NCBI GenBank assembly: GCA_025175895.1
Contig: CM046004.1
Coordinates: 49,527,359-49,591,358, forward strand
DNA length: 64,000 nt
DNA from: Wurfbainia villosa
Lineage: Eukaryota; Streptophyta; Magnoliopsida; Zingiberales; Zingiberaceae
Direction of reading: 5' to 3'
Below are positions 22,870-34,042 of the stretch, in pieces; positions within the stretch are counted from its first letter, which is position 1; every line of letters begins with the position of its first letter. Under the pieces are notes generated by a model, which searched no databases, was not told the DNA's origin, and saw only the letters and a list, made by a program, of their open reading frames with translations. The position numbers were made by a program, and so were the translations under genes.

Positions 22870-23955
22870 TGTTGGTGCAGTGGGCACCTAAGTCGAACCT
22901 AAGTTTTGATTATAGCAAACGATATAAAGTTAAGCTTATATTGTTATCTCACGAGCTAAATCAAGTGTGCAGAAAAGTCTCAATGCTGGAGCTGAAGGCT
23001 AGCGACACCCGGAGGAAGCCGCGGTGGTCGGGCGACACTCGAGTTACTTCGGAGGGAGCCGAAGAAATCGAGTGGAAGGCCGGAAGCAAAAGAGACACGT
23101 AAGTATCGAGGTAAGCTCGTGTGTGCGAGCGTAAGTGAGGTCGTATCCTCTTTACGGGGATGATCTTAGGCGACTATCCGACCCAAGACTTCCCATGGAA
23201 GGTCTATGTTGAGATCGGATGGCAAGTGGCCTTCGAATCCACTTATATTATGAGCTAACTCTTTATTGTAGTAAAAAATCCTGGCCATCAGTTCAACCGG
23301 TCAGTTCAACCGGCGCCAGTTCAACCGGCCAGTTCAACCGGTGGTCAAAAATCAGCCTCGAGGAGTCAAGCTTTATCACCATTTTTCAAGGAGTTTTGTG
23401 CCCATTTGTGATTGGTTGAAGACCCATTCGTTGAGGGGCTTAAAGGCTATAAAAAGAGGGTCAAACCTAGGGTTTCATCCTCAATTCTAAGTGCTCAAAA
23501 GCCTCCGTTACGCTGCAACTCTCCGACGACTCTACAACAACGAAGTGCTGCCAACAACCCTAGCTTAAAGTTTCTTTTGTTTAGTTGTTGGTATAATCTT
23601 AATTTGTTATTGCTTTCAATATTGCAATTCTTTTTAATCGAGGCTTTTCGTTGCATTTTACTTTAATAGAAGAGAGGGTTTGTCTATCTATCTTTTTGCT
23701 TCGAAGGCTTTTGTAATCGTAAAACTCCTACCTCCAACGAGGAGGAGTGTTTTAGTGAATTGCCCTCCATACACGGTCTAGGACTGTTAGGGCCTTGGAG
23801 TAGTAGCCGAAGGCTATGAACCAAGTAAAAAAACTATTTGTCTCATTTAGTTTTTATTTACATTTCCGCTGCGTTTAATTGTCTATCGAACGATTTAAAA
23901 GAAAAGTTTTTATCGCTATTCACCCCCCCCTCTAGCGATCCGCTTCGATCCAACA
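22870..23955 (+). repeat. Element F 5' LTR
   Basis: 1086 bp, TGTTGGTGCAGTGGG to GATCCAACA. TATAAAAAG at 23448-23456. Four CAGTTCAACCGG units at 23289-23341. A C-run (8) near the 3' end precedes CTCTAGCGATCC. Confidence 0.9.
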
Positions 23956-23957
23956 AT

Positions 23958-23970
23958 TGGTATCAGAGCC
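23958..23970 (+). promoter_or_regulatory. Primer-binding site of element F
   Basis: TGGTATCAGAGCC two bases after the LTR end, matching initiator Met tRNA. Confidence 0.9.
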
Positions 23971-24175
23971 GGGGGTTGCTAAGATTTGGTGAAACCACCA
24001 ATCTAGCCATTTTTCACAGATTTATTTTTCTTTTATTTCTGTTTATTTCTGATTTATTTCGCTTTGTTAAATTTACTCCCGCACTACTAATCCAAGACGC
24101 GAGTCTTGGTACTTTGTTTTGTGTTTTTGTCGTTGCTAGTTTCTTCGTCTTCGTGCCTTTTTGTCTTTTGTTCTA

Positions 24176-25582
24176 ATGGCCCATCTCGAGGGTTTTAGCA
24201 CCGTCCGACCTCCGTTTTACAATGGAGATGACTTCGGTTATTGGAAGGGTCGGATGGAATGCTTTCTCAAAACCCAAATCGAGATGTGGATCATAATCCA
24301 AACGGGTTTCACACTTCCGACTAATGAAGTGGGTGACTCCTTGGATTATGATCAATGGACCATTGCGACAAAATGACAAGTCGAAGCCGACGCCAAGGCA
24401 ACACAAATCCTCCAATGCGGCTTGTCCAAGGAGGAGTTAAATCGCGTCGGCCCCTTCATTAGCGCAAAGGACCTTTGGACAAAGCTGATCGAGTTACACG
24501 AAGGATCGGATCAAGCTAAGGTTTGCAAACGTGATTTGTTGTTCAATAAATTGTACACACTAAAAATGCAGGAACACGAGTCCGCGACGCAACTCCACGC
24601 CCGTGTCCAAGACATAGTCAACAACCTACACGCAATCGGGCAAAAGGACGAAAACCGCGACCTTATAAGGTATGTTCTAAACTCTTTTCCGAGGACTACC
24701 TTGTGGGCATCCATGGTCGATGCCTACAAGGTCTCCAAGGACCTTTCTAAACTTAGATTAGATGAACTCTTTTCGGATTTTGAATTACATGAGCAGTCCA
24801 ACTCGGAACCCGAGAGGGGTATAGCCTTGTTTGCAGGTTCAAAGAAGAAGAAAATCGCAAGCAAGCCACCACCAACCGAGGAAGAAGAGTCATCCGAAGA
24901 AGACGAAGACCACGTCTTCATGGCGAAATCGATTGAGTCTGACACGGAGACCGAACCTGAACTTGAGTCAGAACCTGAGGATGACTCGGACTACGAAGCT
25001 ACCTTCAAGTCAAGCCACGGATACGCATCCGGTTCAAAAGATACCCTTAAGGTGAGTCGAACCTTATTTAATACTTTAAATAATACGGTTAGGTTTTTGT
25101 CTAGGAAGTTAGCTAAGTCCGAGTCCAAGGTCGAGACCCTGGTTGAGGAAGTTAAACTCCTCAAACACGAGGTCTCCCTAACCTCTTCGACTAGTCGAGT
25201 TCAAGAGAAGGACTCAACTCGGGTTGAAAAACTCGAAGTTGAGAACTCACTCTTGAAAAGTCAAGTCGAAGATCTTAGGAATACGTTGGAAAGGTTTACT
25301 TTGGGATCCAAAGGACTTGACCTCCTACTTGGATCGCAAAGGGTCGTGTACAACAAAGCCGGACTAGGGTTTAGCTCAAACACGACCAATAAGTCGTATA
25401 TGTCAATCGTAAGTAGACATAAAAAATGTGTCCAAGCATGGGTCCCTAAGACCACTTTGATTTCAACTCTAGGATCCAACTCGTACTGGGTTCCCAAGGA
25501 CCAAATCCACTATGTGGATAGACCGAACCGATTCAATGGTCTAGGGGGAGCCAGTACAAAATATGTTTGTGTTTTAACTTAG
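24176..25582 (+). pseudogene. Element F gag with internal TGA, no zinc knuckle
   Basis: Starts MAHLEGFSTVRPPFYNGDD at 24176; an upstream in-frame ATG at 24161 is less likely. A TGA at 24374-24376 follows WTIATK, and the frame continues unbroken for 402 codons to 25582. It has a UBN2-type helical gag region, an acidic stretch rich in Glu/Asp/Ser (about residues 230-290) and a predicted coiled coil (LAKSESKVETLVEEVKLLKH). Compared with K's gag it lacks the segment carrying the CYECNRFGHIKSEC zinc knuckle. H shares the TGA. Confidence 0.85.
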
Positions 25583-25638
25583 AAATTGCATGCTTAGATT
25601 TTTTTTTTCTTTCGTGAACTCACTTAGAACACGTAAAT

Positions 25639-25797
25639 AACCAACTAAAATCCTTCGAAAATATTGAGCCTCGGGGAGCCTCTTTTCAAATAACCAACTA
25701 AAATCCTTCGAAAAGATTGAGCCTCGGGGAGCCTCTTTTCAAATAATCAACTAAAATCCTTCGAAAAGATTGAGCCTCGGGGAGCCTCTTTTCAAAA
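25639..25797 (+). repeat. 53-bp tandem hairpin repeat at the gag-PR junction of F
   Basis: Three units starting at 25639, 25692 and 25745. Each can pair GAAAAGA with TCTTTTC around a CCTCGGGGAGC loop region. Two units occur at the same place in H (61548-61659) and K (49212-49326). Confidence 0.75.
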
Positions 25798-27732
25798 ATA
25801 ACTAGTTAGACGAGGAAATAATTTTAGGTGAGTCAAGTCATCATTTTCTTGAAAATGGCTTTGTCTAAGGAAGTGGTCGATGATCCGATAAAAGAAGGCC
25901 CCTATGCCTCGCCATGACCTGGAAGCCATGATCTTGAAAAGGTAAATTTGACAAGCCTAGGGTCAAATCCAAATCTAACATTACTTAAACATAAATGCAC
26001 TTAATCAACTTAATTGGAAGTCATCTCACAAAGAACACATAAGTATAACATGCTTGATCATATATACTCCGGTGAGATGACCTAGGTTTAAAAACTTACA
26101 ACCAATTTTTTTAAAATATAATAATCTAACATCCAATCCAACCACCTTGTGTGTAGGATCAATGGATGTTAGACGTTGCTCCCACACATGACATGACGGG
26201 ATCAACTCAAATTCATGAAGCTCGATTCAAACGACAAGGATCGGTAGCCTTTGGGAATAACGCAAGCTCAAAATCATCGGATCAGTGATATCGAGCTTAA
26301 CTCGTATTTTGTTATTAAAAATGTATTACTTGTAGAGTATTTTGAATATAAGCTGCTTAGCGTATGCCAATTATGTGTCAATTATTATAAGTTCATATTT
26401 TTAGAAAATTAATGTGTAATTAAAACAAATGAAACAAATAAAACAATACTCAAAGGAACTAGGACAAATAACATTTATACAATTAACTTAATCAAATCCT
26501 CACCAAATGTCTTATGACACAGAAGAGGAATCATGGTTGTGGCACCGACGACTTGGCCACTCAGACCCAAGACTCATCCACAAGATGAGTCAGAGTGGCC
26601 TAGTCGAGAGGCTTACCTAACCTTAACAATTTGGTTAATAAAATCATGTAATGCTTGTCAACAAGGAAAACAACCTAGGACACAACACAAGTTAACTAAC
26701 CAAGAACGAACCTCAAGTGTACTTGAGCTCTGCATATGGATCTATTCGATTCACATGGAGCCAAGTCACTCAATAAAAGTCAATATTGCTTAGTCATAAA
26801 TTGATTTACTACTCGAGTTTACTAGTTAGGTTCATCAAACATAAAAATGATACCCTAGATCAATTAATCAATTTATTCAAATTAATCGAGAATCAAAAAC
26901 CTTAAGGTTAAAAGAATTAGATCATGGTGGTGAATTCGAAAATCAAAGGTTCACCGACTTCTGTAACCTAAACGGATACCACCATGAATTCTCTTGCCCT
27001 AGGACCCCTCAACAAAATGGCCTAGTGGAGCGGAAAAACCGAACTCTACAAGAAGCCGCTAGGACCATGTTGAACGAATAGGACATACCCGATAGGTTTT
27101 GGGCAGAAGCCGTGAGTACGACAAGCTATGTCCAAAATAGAATCCTTATGGTAAAGAGGCACCTTAAGACCTCATACGAGATTTATCACGATAAAATACC
27201 TAACATCAAGTACTTTAGGGTATTTGGGTGTATGGTACATATCCTAAATACTAAGGATTACCTAGGGAAATTTACATCCAAGACCACGACCGAAATCTTT
27301 CTAGGATACTCGACTACAAGTCGAACTTATAGAGTATATAACCATGACACCCTTAGAGTCGAGGAGACTATCAATGTAGTATTTGATGAAGGACATGAAC
27401 CTACAAAACCCCCGGCAACCCCAATTAGTGAGCCGATTCATACTAGACCTAACTCTGATCCGGAGATCAGGTCTAGTGTTAATCCTAACCTAAGTCAACC
27501 AAGTCACTCTATTGATCAAGTGATAGATGACACCAACCAAACTAATGTTCAACCAAGTCACCCCATTGATCAAGCATTAGGTGACACAAACCCAACCCAA
27601 TCTAGGATTCAGACTAACCACCCTATCGATCAAGTGATAGGAGATCCTAATCTAAAAGTTCGAACTAGAGCATCCTATAGGAACCTTAGTCAAATTTCCT
27701 TAATTTCAAAGATAGAACCCAAATCAATTTAA
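25798..27732 (+). pseudogene. Element F protease and integrase, decayed
   Basis: 25798-26149 is a non-open spacer. The protease region (26160-26480) keeps the words of H's protease but with indels. The pre-integrase segment reads SWLWHRRLGHSDPRLIHKM from 26530, then the rve core to 27111 with several frameshifts. A 5-base deletion near 26920 removes the second catalytic Asp region present in H. From 27112 the frame is open for 206 codons: the end of the core, then a linker with three repeats of a Ser-His-Pro-Ile-Asp-Gln motif (SHPIDQ, NHPIDQ), which also occur in K. Not functional. Confidence 0.78.
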
Positions 27733-27765
27733 CAAGCTCTTCTTGATCCCGATTGGATTATTGCA

Positions 27766-28461
27766 ATGCAAGAAGAGCTAGCTCAATTTACTAGGAATGA
27801 AGTGTGGGAATTAGTACCACCACCTAAAGACAAAATGATAATTGGAACAAGGTGGGTGTTTCGAAATAAGCTTGATGATAAAGGTGAAGTAGTTAGAAAC
27901 AAGGCTAGGTTAGTCGCCAAAGGGTTTAGTCAAGTCGAAGGCTTAGATTACGACGAAACCTATGCCCCAGTAGCTAGACTCGAATTCATTCGAATGTTGC
28001 TAGCTTATGCCGCACATCGAGGATTTAAGCTGTTTCAAATGGATGTTAAGTCGGCATTCTTAAATGGATACATTAAAGAAGAAGTTTATGTTAGCCAACC
28101 CCCCGGGTTCGAAAATCTAGATAAACCCGACCATGTTCTAAAACATAAGAAAGCTCTCTATGGACTTAAACAAGCTCCTCGAGCTTGGTACGAGAGACTT
28201 TCAATCCATCTTAAGTCAAAAGGGTTTAACCAAGGCTTAGTTGACCCAACTCTCTTCGTAAAAACCTTAGGTAAAGAAATATTCATAGCTCAAATTTACG
28301 TAGATGATATAATTTTTGGAACCTTTAACTCAGCCTTACTAAACGAGTTCGTTTCACTCATGGAAAGTGAGTTTGAAATGAACTTGGTAGGCGAGTTAAG
28401 TTTCTTTTTAGGTCTACAAATTAAACAAACTAAGGATGGTATATACCTATATCAACAATAA
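27766..28461 (+). pseudogene. Element F reverse transcriptase
   Basis: 231 open codons. It starts in ELAQFTRNEVWELVPPPKD and contains KARLVAKGFSQVEGLDYDE, DVKSAFLNGYIKEEVYV and the catalytic IYVDDIIFG near residue 185. It ends at a TAA (28459-28461) just before YTMDLIKRFG, so RT and RNase H are separated by one stop. The RT core itself is complete. Confidence 0.85.
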
Positions 28462-29232
28462 TACACTATGGATTTAATTAAAAGATTTGGAATGCAAGAC
28501 GCTAAGATAATAAACACCCCAATGGCGATTAATGTAAACATAGGAGAAGACCTAGAAAGTAAGTCCATTGACTTAAAGTACTATAGGAGCGCGATAGGAA
28601 GTCTCCTATACTTAACTGCGAGTCGACCCGACATCCTATTCGCAGTAAGTATGTGCGCCAGGTTTCAAACCTGTGCTAAGGAGTCTCACCTAACCCTAGT
28701 TAAGCGTATCCTTAGATATCTTAAGGGTACACTTAACGTTGGTATTTGGTACCCTAGATCTACGGAGTTCGAACTAATCGGCTACTCCGATTCGGATTAT
28801 GCCGGTAGTAAACTCGATAGAAAGAGCACGAGTGGTTGTTGTCAACTACTCGGCTCAAGTCTAGTGAGTTGGTGCGAGGGAAGCAACATTGTGTTGCCTT
28901 ATCTACCACCGGCCGAATACGTTGCGATGGGTGAGTGTGTAACTCAGCTTCTTTGGATGAAGCACACTCTCCGAGACTTTAGGTTGGACTTCACCAAAAC
29001 TAAAATTTTTGTAGACAACATAAGTTCGATAAATCTAACTAAGAACCCTATATGCCATTCAAGGACAAAGCATATAGAGGTAAAACACCATTTCATTCGA
29101 GAACATGTAGCGGCTCCATACAACTCGAATATGTTGACTCAAGTCTAACCTAGCATATATTTACTAAACCACTACCCGAAGCCGAATTTAGTCTCTTGAG
29201 ACGAAGATTAGGCATGTGCGTAATAGAATAGG
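28462..29232 (+). pseudogene. Element F RNase H
   Basis: Open 28468-29148. GYSDSDYAGSKLDRKSTSGC and the PAEYVAMGECVTQLLWMK segment carry RNase H acidic positions; FVDNISSINL follows. A frameshift near 29145 puts the expected DIFTKPLPEAEFSLLRRRLG ending in another frame, up to about 29232. Confidence 0.82.
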
Positions 29233-30076
29233 AACTTACAAATTATATTTTCTTACTACTATTTCTTACTTTTTTTGCATGGAACTAGCATAGGACATAC
29301 CTTAGATATCATGCACCTATAGATTTAAGGAGCCATTACATCTCACAACACATAGGACTAATGTGTTTGTGTACTTAGCCACGTAGATGGGCGTGAGATG
29401 TTAGGACCTTACTCCTGGTTCCAGATGTAGAGCTAGTGCATCGCTATGAACCACAGAGTATAATCATACCGACTCTGACCAGGACTGGTTGATCCTTCAT
29501 ATCAATCAAGCCAAATATGAGTCGAACATTTTATAGATGAACTTATTTTCAGTATATTATTTTTAAAAATAAAAATGTGGAACATGCTTGGACTTTAAAT
29601 TTAATATTTATTTTGTTTTCCACACACCCCTTACTCTTTTCGATATACGGCAAAAGGGGGAGAAAAAGGAGAAAAAGGACAAAAGTTAAGGGGTCAAAAA
29701 AATTTTTTTTTGATAACTTAACTCTTACTTCATAATTAAACCAAAATTTAACTTTAAGTTTTGAAAACTTATTTAACTTTTAACAAAAGGCCAAGGTTAA
29801 GAAATCATTTGGTTTCTTAACTTAAAACTTATTTTAAACACTATGGCCAATATTAAGTAATTTCGGTTACTTAATTCTTTTTCTTAGTAGCACATATCAA
29901 GGGGGAGAGTTAAAACCCTTTCTCAAGTACTCACCCTCGGTCAAGGGGGAGGATTCCTCAAGAGGGAGCACTTGAAAAAGAATTTTTATATACTCCTACT
30001 CATTCATGCATAATCTCATACTTATTTTTGTCTTAACATTGTATGTGGGCTTGCCATAAATCAAAAAGGGGGAGAT
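29233..30076 (+). promoter_or_regulatory. Element F 3' non-coding region with multiple polypurine tracts
   Basis: No ORF. Purine tracts at 29652-29671, 29899-29909 and 29943-29953, with the LTR-adjacent tract AAAAAGGGGGAGAT at 30063-30076. Multiple such tracts are a known Sirevirus trait. Only the last adjoins the LTR. Confidence 0.75.
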
Positions 30077-31131
30077 TGTTAGTGTAGTGGGCACCTAAGT
30101 CGAACCTAAGTTTTGATTATAGCAAAGGATATAAAGTTAAGCTTATATTGTTATCTCACAGCTAAATCAAGTGTGCAGAAAAGTCTCAATGCTGGAGCTG
30201 AAGGCTAGCGACACCCGGAGGAAGCCGCGGTGGTCGGGCGACACTAGAGTTACTTCGGAGGGAGCCGAAGGAATCGAGTGGAAGGTCGGAAGCAAAAGCG
30301 ACACGTAAGTATCGAGGTAAGCTCATGTGTGCGAGCGTAAGTGAGGTCGTATCCTCTTTACGGGGATGATCTTAGGCGACTATCCGACCCAAGACTTCCC
30401 ATGGAAGGTCTATGTTGAGATCGGACGACAAGTGGCATCGAATCCACTTATATTTTGAGATAACTCTTTATTGTAGTCAAAAATCCTGGCCATCAGTTCA
30501 ACCGGCCAGTTCAACCGGTGGTCAAAAATCAGCCTCGAGGAGTCAAGCTTTATCACCATTTTTCAAGGAGTTTTGTGCCCATTTTTGATTGGTTGAAGAC
30601 CCATTCGTTGAGGGGCTTAAAGGCTATAAAAGGAGGGCCAAACCTAGGGTTTCATCCTCAATTCTAAGTGCTCAAAAGCCTCCGTTACGCTGCAACTCTC
30701 CGACGACTCTACAACAACGAAGTGCTGCCAACAACCCTAGCTTAAAGTTTCTTTTGTTTAGTTGTTGGTATAATCTTAATTTGTTATTGCTTTCAATATT
30801 ACAATTCTTTTTAATCGAGGCTTTTCGTTGCATTTTACTTTAATAGAAGAGAGGGTTTGTCTCTCTATCTTTTTGCTTCGAAGGCTTTTGTAATCGTAAA
30901 ACTCCTACCTCCAACGAGGAGTCTTTTAGTGAATTGCCCTCCGTACACAGTCTAGGACCGTTAGGGCCTTGGAGTAGTAGCCGAAGGCTACGAACCAAGT
31001 AAAAAAACTATTTGTCTCATTTAGTTTTTATTTACATTTCCGCTGCGTTTAATTGTCTATCGAACGATTTAAAAGAAAAGTTTTTATCGCTATTCACCCC
31101 CCCCCCTCTAGCGATCCGCTTCGATCCAACA
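30077..31131 (+). repeat. Element F 3' LTR
   Basis: 1055 bp. TATAAAAG at 30625-30632. Only two CAGTTCAACCGG units (30494-30518), against four in the 5' LTR. Confidence 0.9.
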
Positions 31132-31136
31132 CGGAA

Positions 31137-31266
31137 TGGGCTGCTCCAGGACGTACAATTTCCTTTCTTGTGTGAGAACAATTCTCAGGTTCTTGTACCA
31201 GTCCAGGAAATTTTCTCCATTGAGCTTGTCCTTCTCAAGGACAGAACGCAGGGAGAGAGTGTTCAT
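31137..31266 (-). pseudogene. Element E gag N-terminus
   Basis: Minus strand from the ATG at 31266. MNTLSLRSVLEKDKLNG leads into the NFLDWYKNLRIVL block and ends YVLEQPIP at the F insertion point. It is open and joins in frame with 22869. Same signature as element A's gag. Confidence 0.85.
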
Positions 31267-31464
31267 GTTTGTCGAAATAGTAATCTACAACATACACAAT
31301 GTAGAAAATTAATATCATATTCCTTTTATCATTTAATTAGGCCTTTAATCAAATGATGCTCCCACTGAATTATAGGAATTTTATAGAATCGAGTTATGGA
31401 TGTGGTCAAACCACATTACTATATTCATACAAACATGCTATAATTATTGTGGGACAAGATCTAC

Positions 31465-31638
31465 ATCATACTAAGCCTTGAGTTAGCTTTGGCTAAATCG
31501 CCCAAGACTTAGTATGATCGGTGGGTAACACATTACCGATTACATCTCTATGCAACTCTTGTTTATAGGATCAAGACCCACATTTACAAAAGACCTTGAG
31601 TTAGCTTTGGCTAAATCACCCAAGATTTAGTGTAAATG
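31465..31638 (-). other. Two hairpins with invariant core and different stems in the E leader
   Basis: Cores at 31476-31507 and 31594-31625 differ at one base and both contain TTAGC-TTTG-GCTAA. Arms of copy 1: ATCATACTAAG (31465-31475) with CTTAGTATGAT (31508-31518), 11 bp perfect. Arms of copy 2: CATTTACA (31581-31588) with TGTAAATG (31631-31638), 8 bp perfect. Confidence 0.65.
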
Positions 31639-31950
31639 CGATCTTATCCTATCTTTCCAACGGTTGGAATATACCTATAGTTCTACTCGATCCAATTGAG
31701 TTAACTAGTTTTACTCAATCTAATTGAGCTTACTCTAACCCAAGTCGTGATAGGCAGGACCAAGATTGTACCTCCGCACCCTACCAAGATAATATGCATT
31801 GCTCTCCTTTGGCAGATTCAACAACTACAAATGATCGAGGTAGTGATGGGTATCAAGGACTTGGTAGGCATTTTCGAGTTAATTCGATTAAGATCTAATC
31901 TAATCATGAATGTGTATCGTATACACATCAAGGCCTTTATTATCCTATAC

Positions 31951-32079
31951 TAGCATGCATAACATACATACAAGCATTATTCTAGCATGCATCATATACA
32001 TACAAGAAAAATATCCTAGTATGCATCATATACATACAAGCATTACTCTACTAGCATGCATCACATACATACAAGAAAA

Positions 32080-32137
<58 letters not shown>
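31951..32137. repeat. 24-bp repeats and TA microsatellite in the E leader
   Basis: Units of the form TAGCATGCATCATATACATA at 31951, 31983, 32017 and 32052, then about 26 TA units (32085-32137). Confidence 0.8.
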
Positions 32138-32140
<3 letters not shown>

Positions 32141-32933
32141 GTGATGTGGTCATGGCCCTACTATGATCTTCTCAAGCCAATGAGAAGATCGGACGGTCAA
32201 CCTAGGGTTAGCGGATTCTCCAAGCGCCTCCTTTGACCGCCATGTGTCGTCGGCACCCTTCTCGTAACTTCGTCTACAAGTGGACTTTCCACTGCTTTAT
32301 TTTGTACATTACAAATATGAAACTTGAGTTACATTCGATTCTAAAACTATTTACAACAAGAATTTTAAAAGAAGAGGCACGACGCGCAGGTCACATACCC
32401 TATACAATATGCACAACCACAAAAACGGCACGCAGACCGTATTATGAATTACAACACATTATCATCCAATCATATTGGGGTTCTTGGGCCATGACCATCA
32501 CAGAATTATACATAATACTAAATTATGTATTTTACAAAAAATTTCTATAATTTTTTCTTTTTTTTCAATTTGATGAGTCACCTCTCCATAACGGTCCCGC
32601 TAAGCGATTTCCGGGTGCGATCGTGGGACATGGCACCTTTCAGGGATAGGGGCAGCGCTCCTACTCACAAAAATAAACTTTGTGAGTGTCCCTACTAGAT
32701 CTTACAGTGACTTAAGTCCCTGTCCCAAAATCCTAAAGCGAGAACTCACCGTTTCAGAGAGTTTTTCTCGGCGGTTGAAGCCTACAAGTGTCCCAACACT
32801 TGTTGCTTCGATTCTTCGAGAAAAATTCCCAAAAATTCTATAAAAATAGAAAATTTACAGAAACTTAAAAATCTGTAATTTTTATATCTAATACAAAAAC
32901 TACAAATACGAAATACATACATGCTTCGCACGT

Positions 32934-32946
32934 GGCTCTGCTACCA
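32934..32946 (-). promoter_or_regulatory. Primer-binding site of element E, variant
   Basis: Minus strand TGGTAGCAGAGCC, one base from the usual TGGTATCAGAGCC. It sits one base from the LTR edge (32948). Confidence 0.7.
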
Positions 32947-32947
32947 T

Positions 32948-33772
32948 AGTTTGACTTTCCGAGCCACAAAAATCGCTTTTTGCATTGCAGAAACCTCGGA
33001 AGCCCGGCTACGGATCCATGCGAAGATATAAAAATAAAACATCTATGTGTTTAAATACTCTAGATCTACCCTAGATCTATAAGATGAGAGCATTACCCTC
33101 GCAGAGATTCCCTTCGCATATCCCGCTCGTCCAAATGCTTTGCTGGAACTCAAGAGTGTCAAGTGTACACTCCTCTATTGGTATCCACATGGACAAATGG
33201 TGGAGAAACACAACCTAGAGTGCTCTAGCACCCCTTGGAAGTTTCGGCCAATGTAGAGGATTGGAAGAGAGCTTGAGAGGAAGATGATCCAATGACGAAG
33301 AAGATGGAGTTACTCACCAAATGAATTCACGCCATGATGAATAGTGGCCGACAACTTCAATGGGTGGGGGGTTACATGCATGCATGTAACTCCAAGAGCC
33401 AATGGCTCTTGGTCTCCCTCATGAGGTTGCACCACATGATAAGTACATGATGATATGGAACATCATCATTGGCCGGCCCACATGCCATGTCTCCATGACA
33501 AGGCAATTAGTCAAGTCAAAATTGACCATTCATCTTCCCTCTCAAGTTAAGTCAAACTTGACCTCTTCTCTCCCATGGTTGATCAAATCTAACCACTTGA
33601 TTCAAGTCAATTTGATTTAATGAATCTCTATTCATTAATTTAAATTGACTCAATGAATCAAATCTAAATTAGAATCATTCAACACTTGAATCAAATTGAG
33701 TCTAACTCAATTAGTCTAATTTGGATTACTCTTAATCCAATTTGGTTCATCCCATGAACCTAATCCTCATGG
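32948..33772 (-). repeat. Element E 5' LTR, inner part
   Basis: Matches 17236-18057 of the 3' LTR; the terminal base is changed (A for T). It is interrupted at 33773 by element I, after CATGG (33768-33772). Confidence 0.88.
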
Positions 33773-34042
33773 TGTAGGTTTTTCCCGAAAGCTCTGATAC
33801 CAATTGAAGAGTTTTGCTTATCGACTCCGTGAGGGGAAACTTCGCTTCCCACTTCACCTCGGTAGCTTGTCCATGGCGATCCCTTCGATGTCCCCGGATT
33901 AAAAAAATTTAATCCTAGACAAAAGAGATTTCCAAAGCAACCAATTCATCGTCGTGCTATTCGTTTAGAGAGGTCACTTGAATAAACTAGTTGTTCAAGC
34001 GACCATCCTCTATTCTACGACGACGATGTCCCTTGTTGGTTG
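33773..34042 (-). repeat. Element I 3' LTR, distal fragment, and deletion junction
   Basis: Begins TGTAGGTTTTTCCCG, with CTCTGATACCA at about 33792-33803. It matches 52088-52335. From 34021 the sequence is scrambled for about 20 bp and then joins J's RNase H at 34043. About 490 bp of this LTR and J's whole 3' end are missing. Confidence 0.8.

Larger units (their letters stand above)
22870..31131 (+). mobile_element. Element F: Sirevirus-type copia element
   Basis: 8.26 kb with LTRs 22870-23955 and 30077-31131 and target duplication CGGAA (22865-22869, 31132-31136) inside E's gag. Sirevirus traits: TTGGTATCAGAGCC primer site, gag opening with RPPFYNGDDFGYWKGRMECF, and several extra GGGGGAG tracts in the 3' non-coding region. 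No env-like ORF is visible. The LTRs look about 97 percent alike by eye, so it is younger than E. Confidence 0.93.
31267..32933 (-). other. Element E untranslated leader
   Basis: 1.67 kb, no credible ORF. It contains two hairpins with a common 32-nt core (31465-31638), four 24-bp repeats (31951-32075), a TA microsatellite (32085-32137), and other stems such as ATGTGGT/ACCACAT near 31410. Confidence 0.7.

Noticed and set aside
24161..25055. Overlapping small frames opposite gag (for example 24173-24415 minus)
   Set aside because: Shadows of the gag frame on the other strand; they recur in H only because gag is conserved.
29233..30062. Env-like gene of a Sirevirus
   Set aside because: No open frame of useful length between RNase H and the 3' LTR of F.
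31910..32236. 108-codon frame with a long Ile-Tyr run
   Set aside because: Translation of the TA microsatellite in the E leader.
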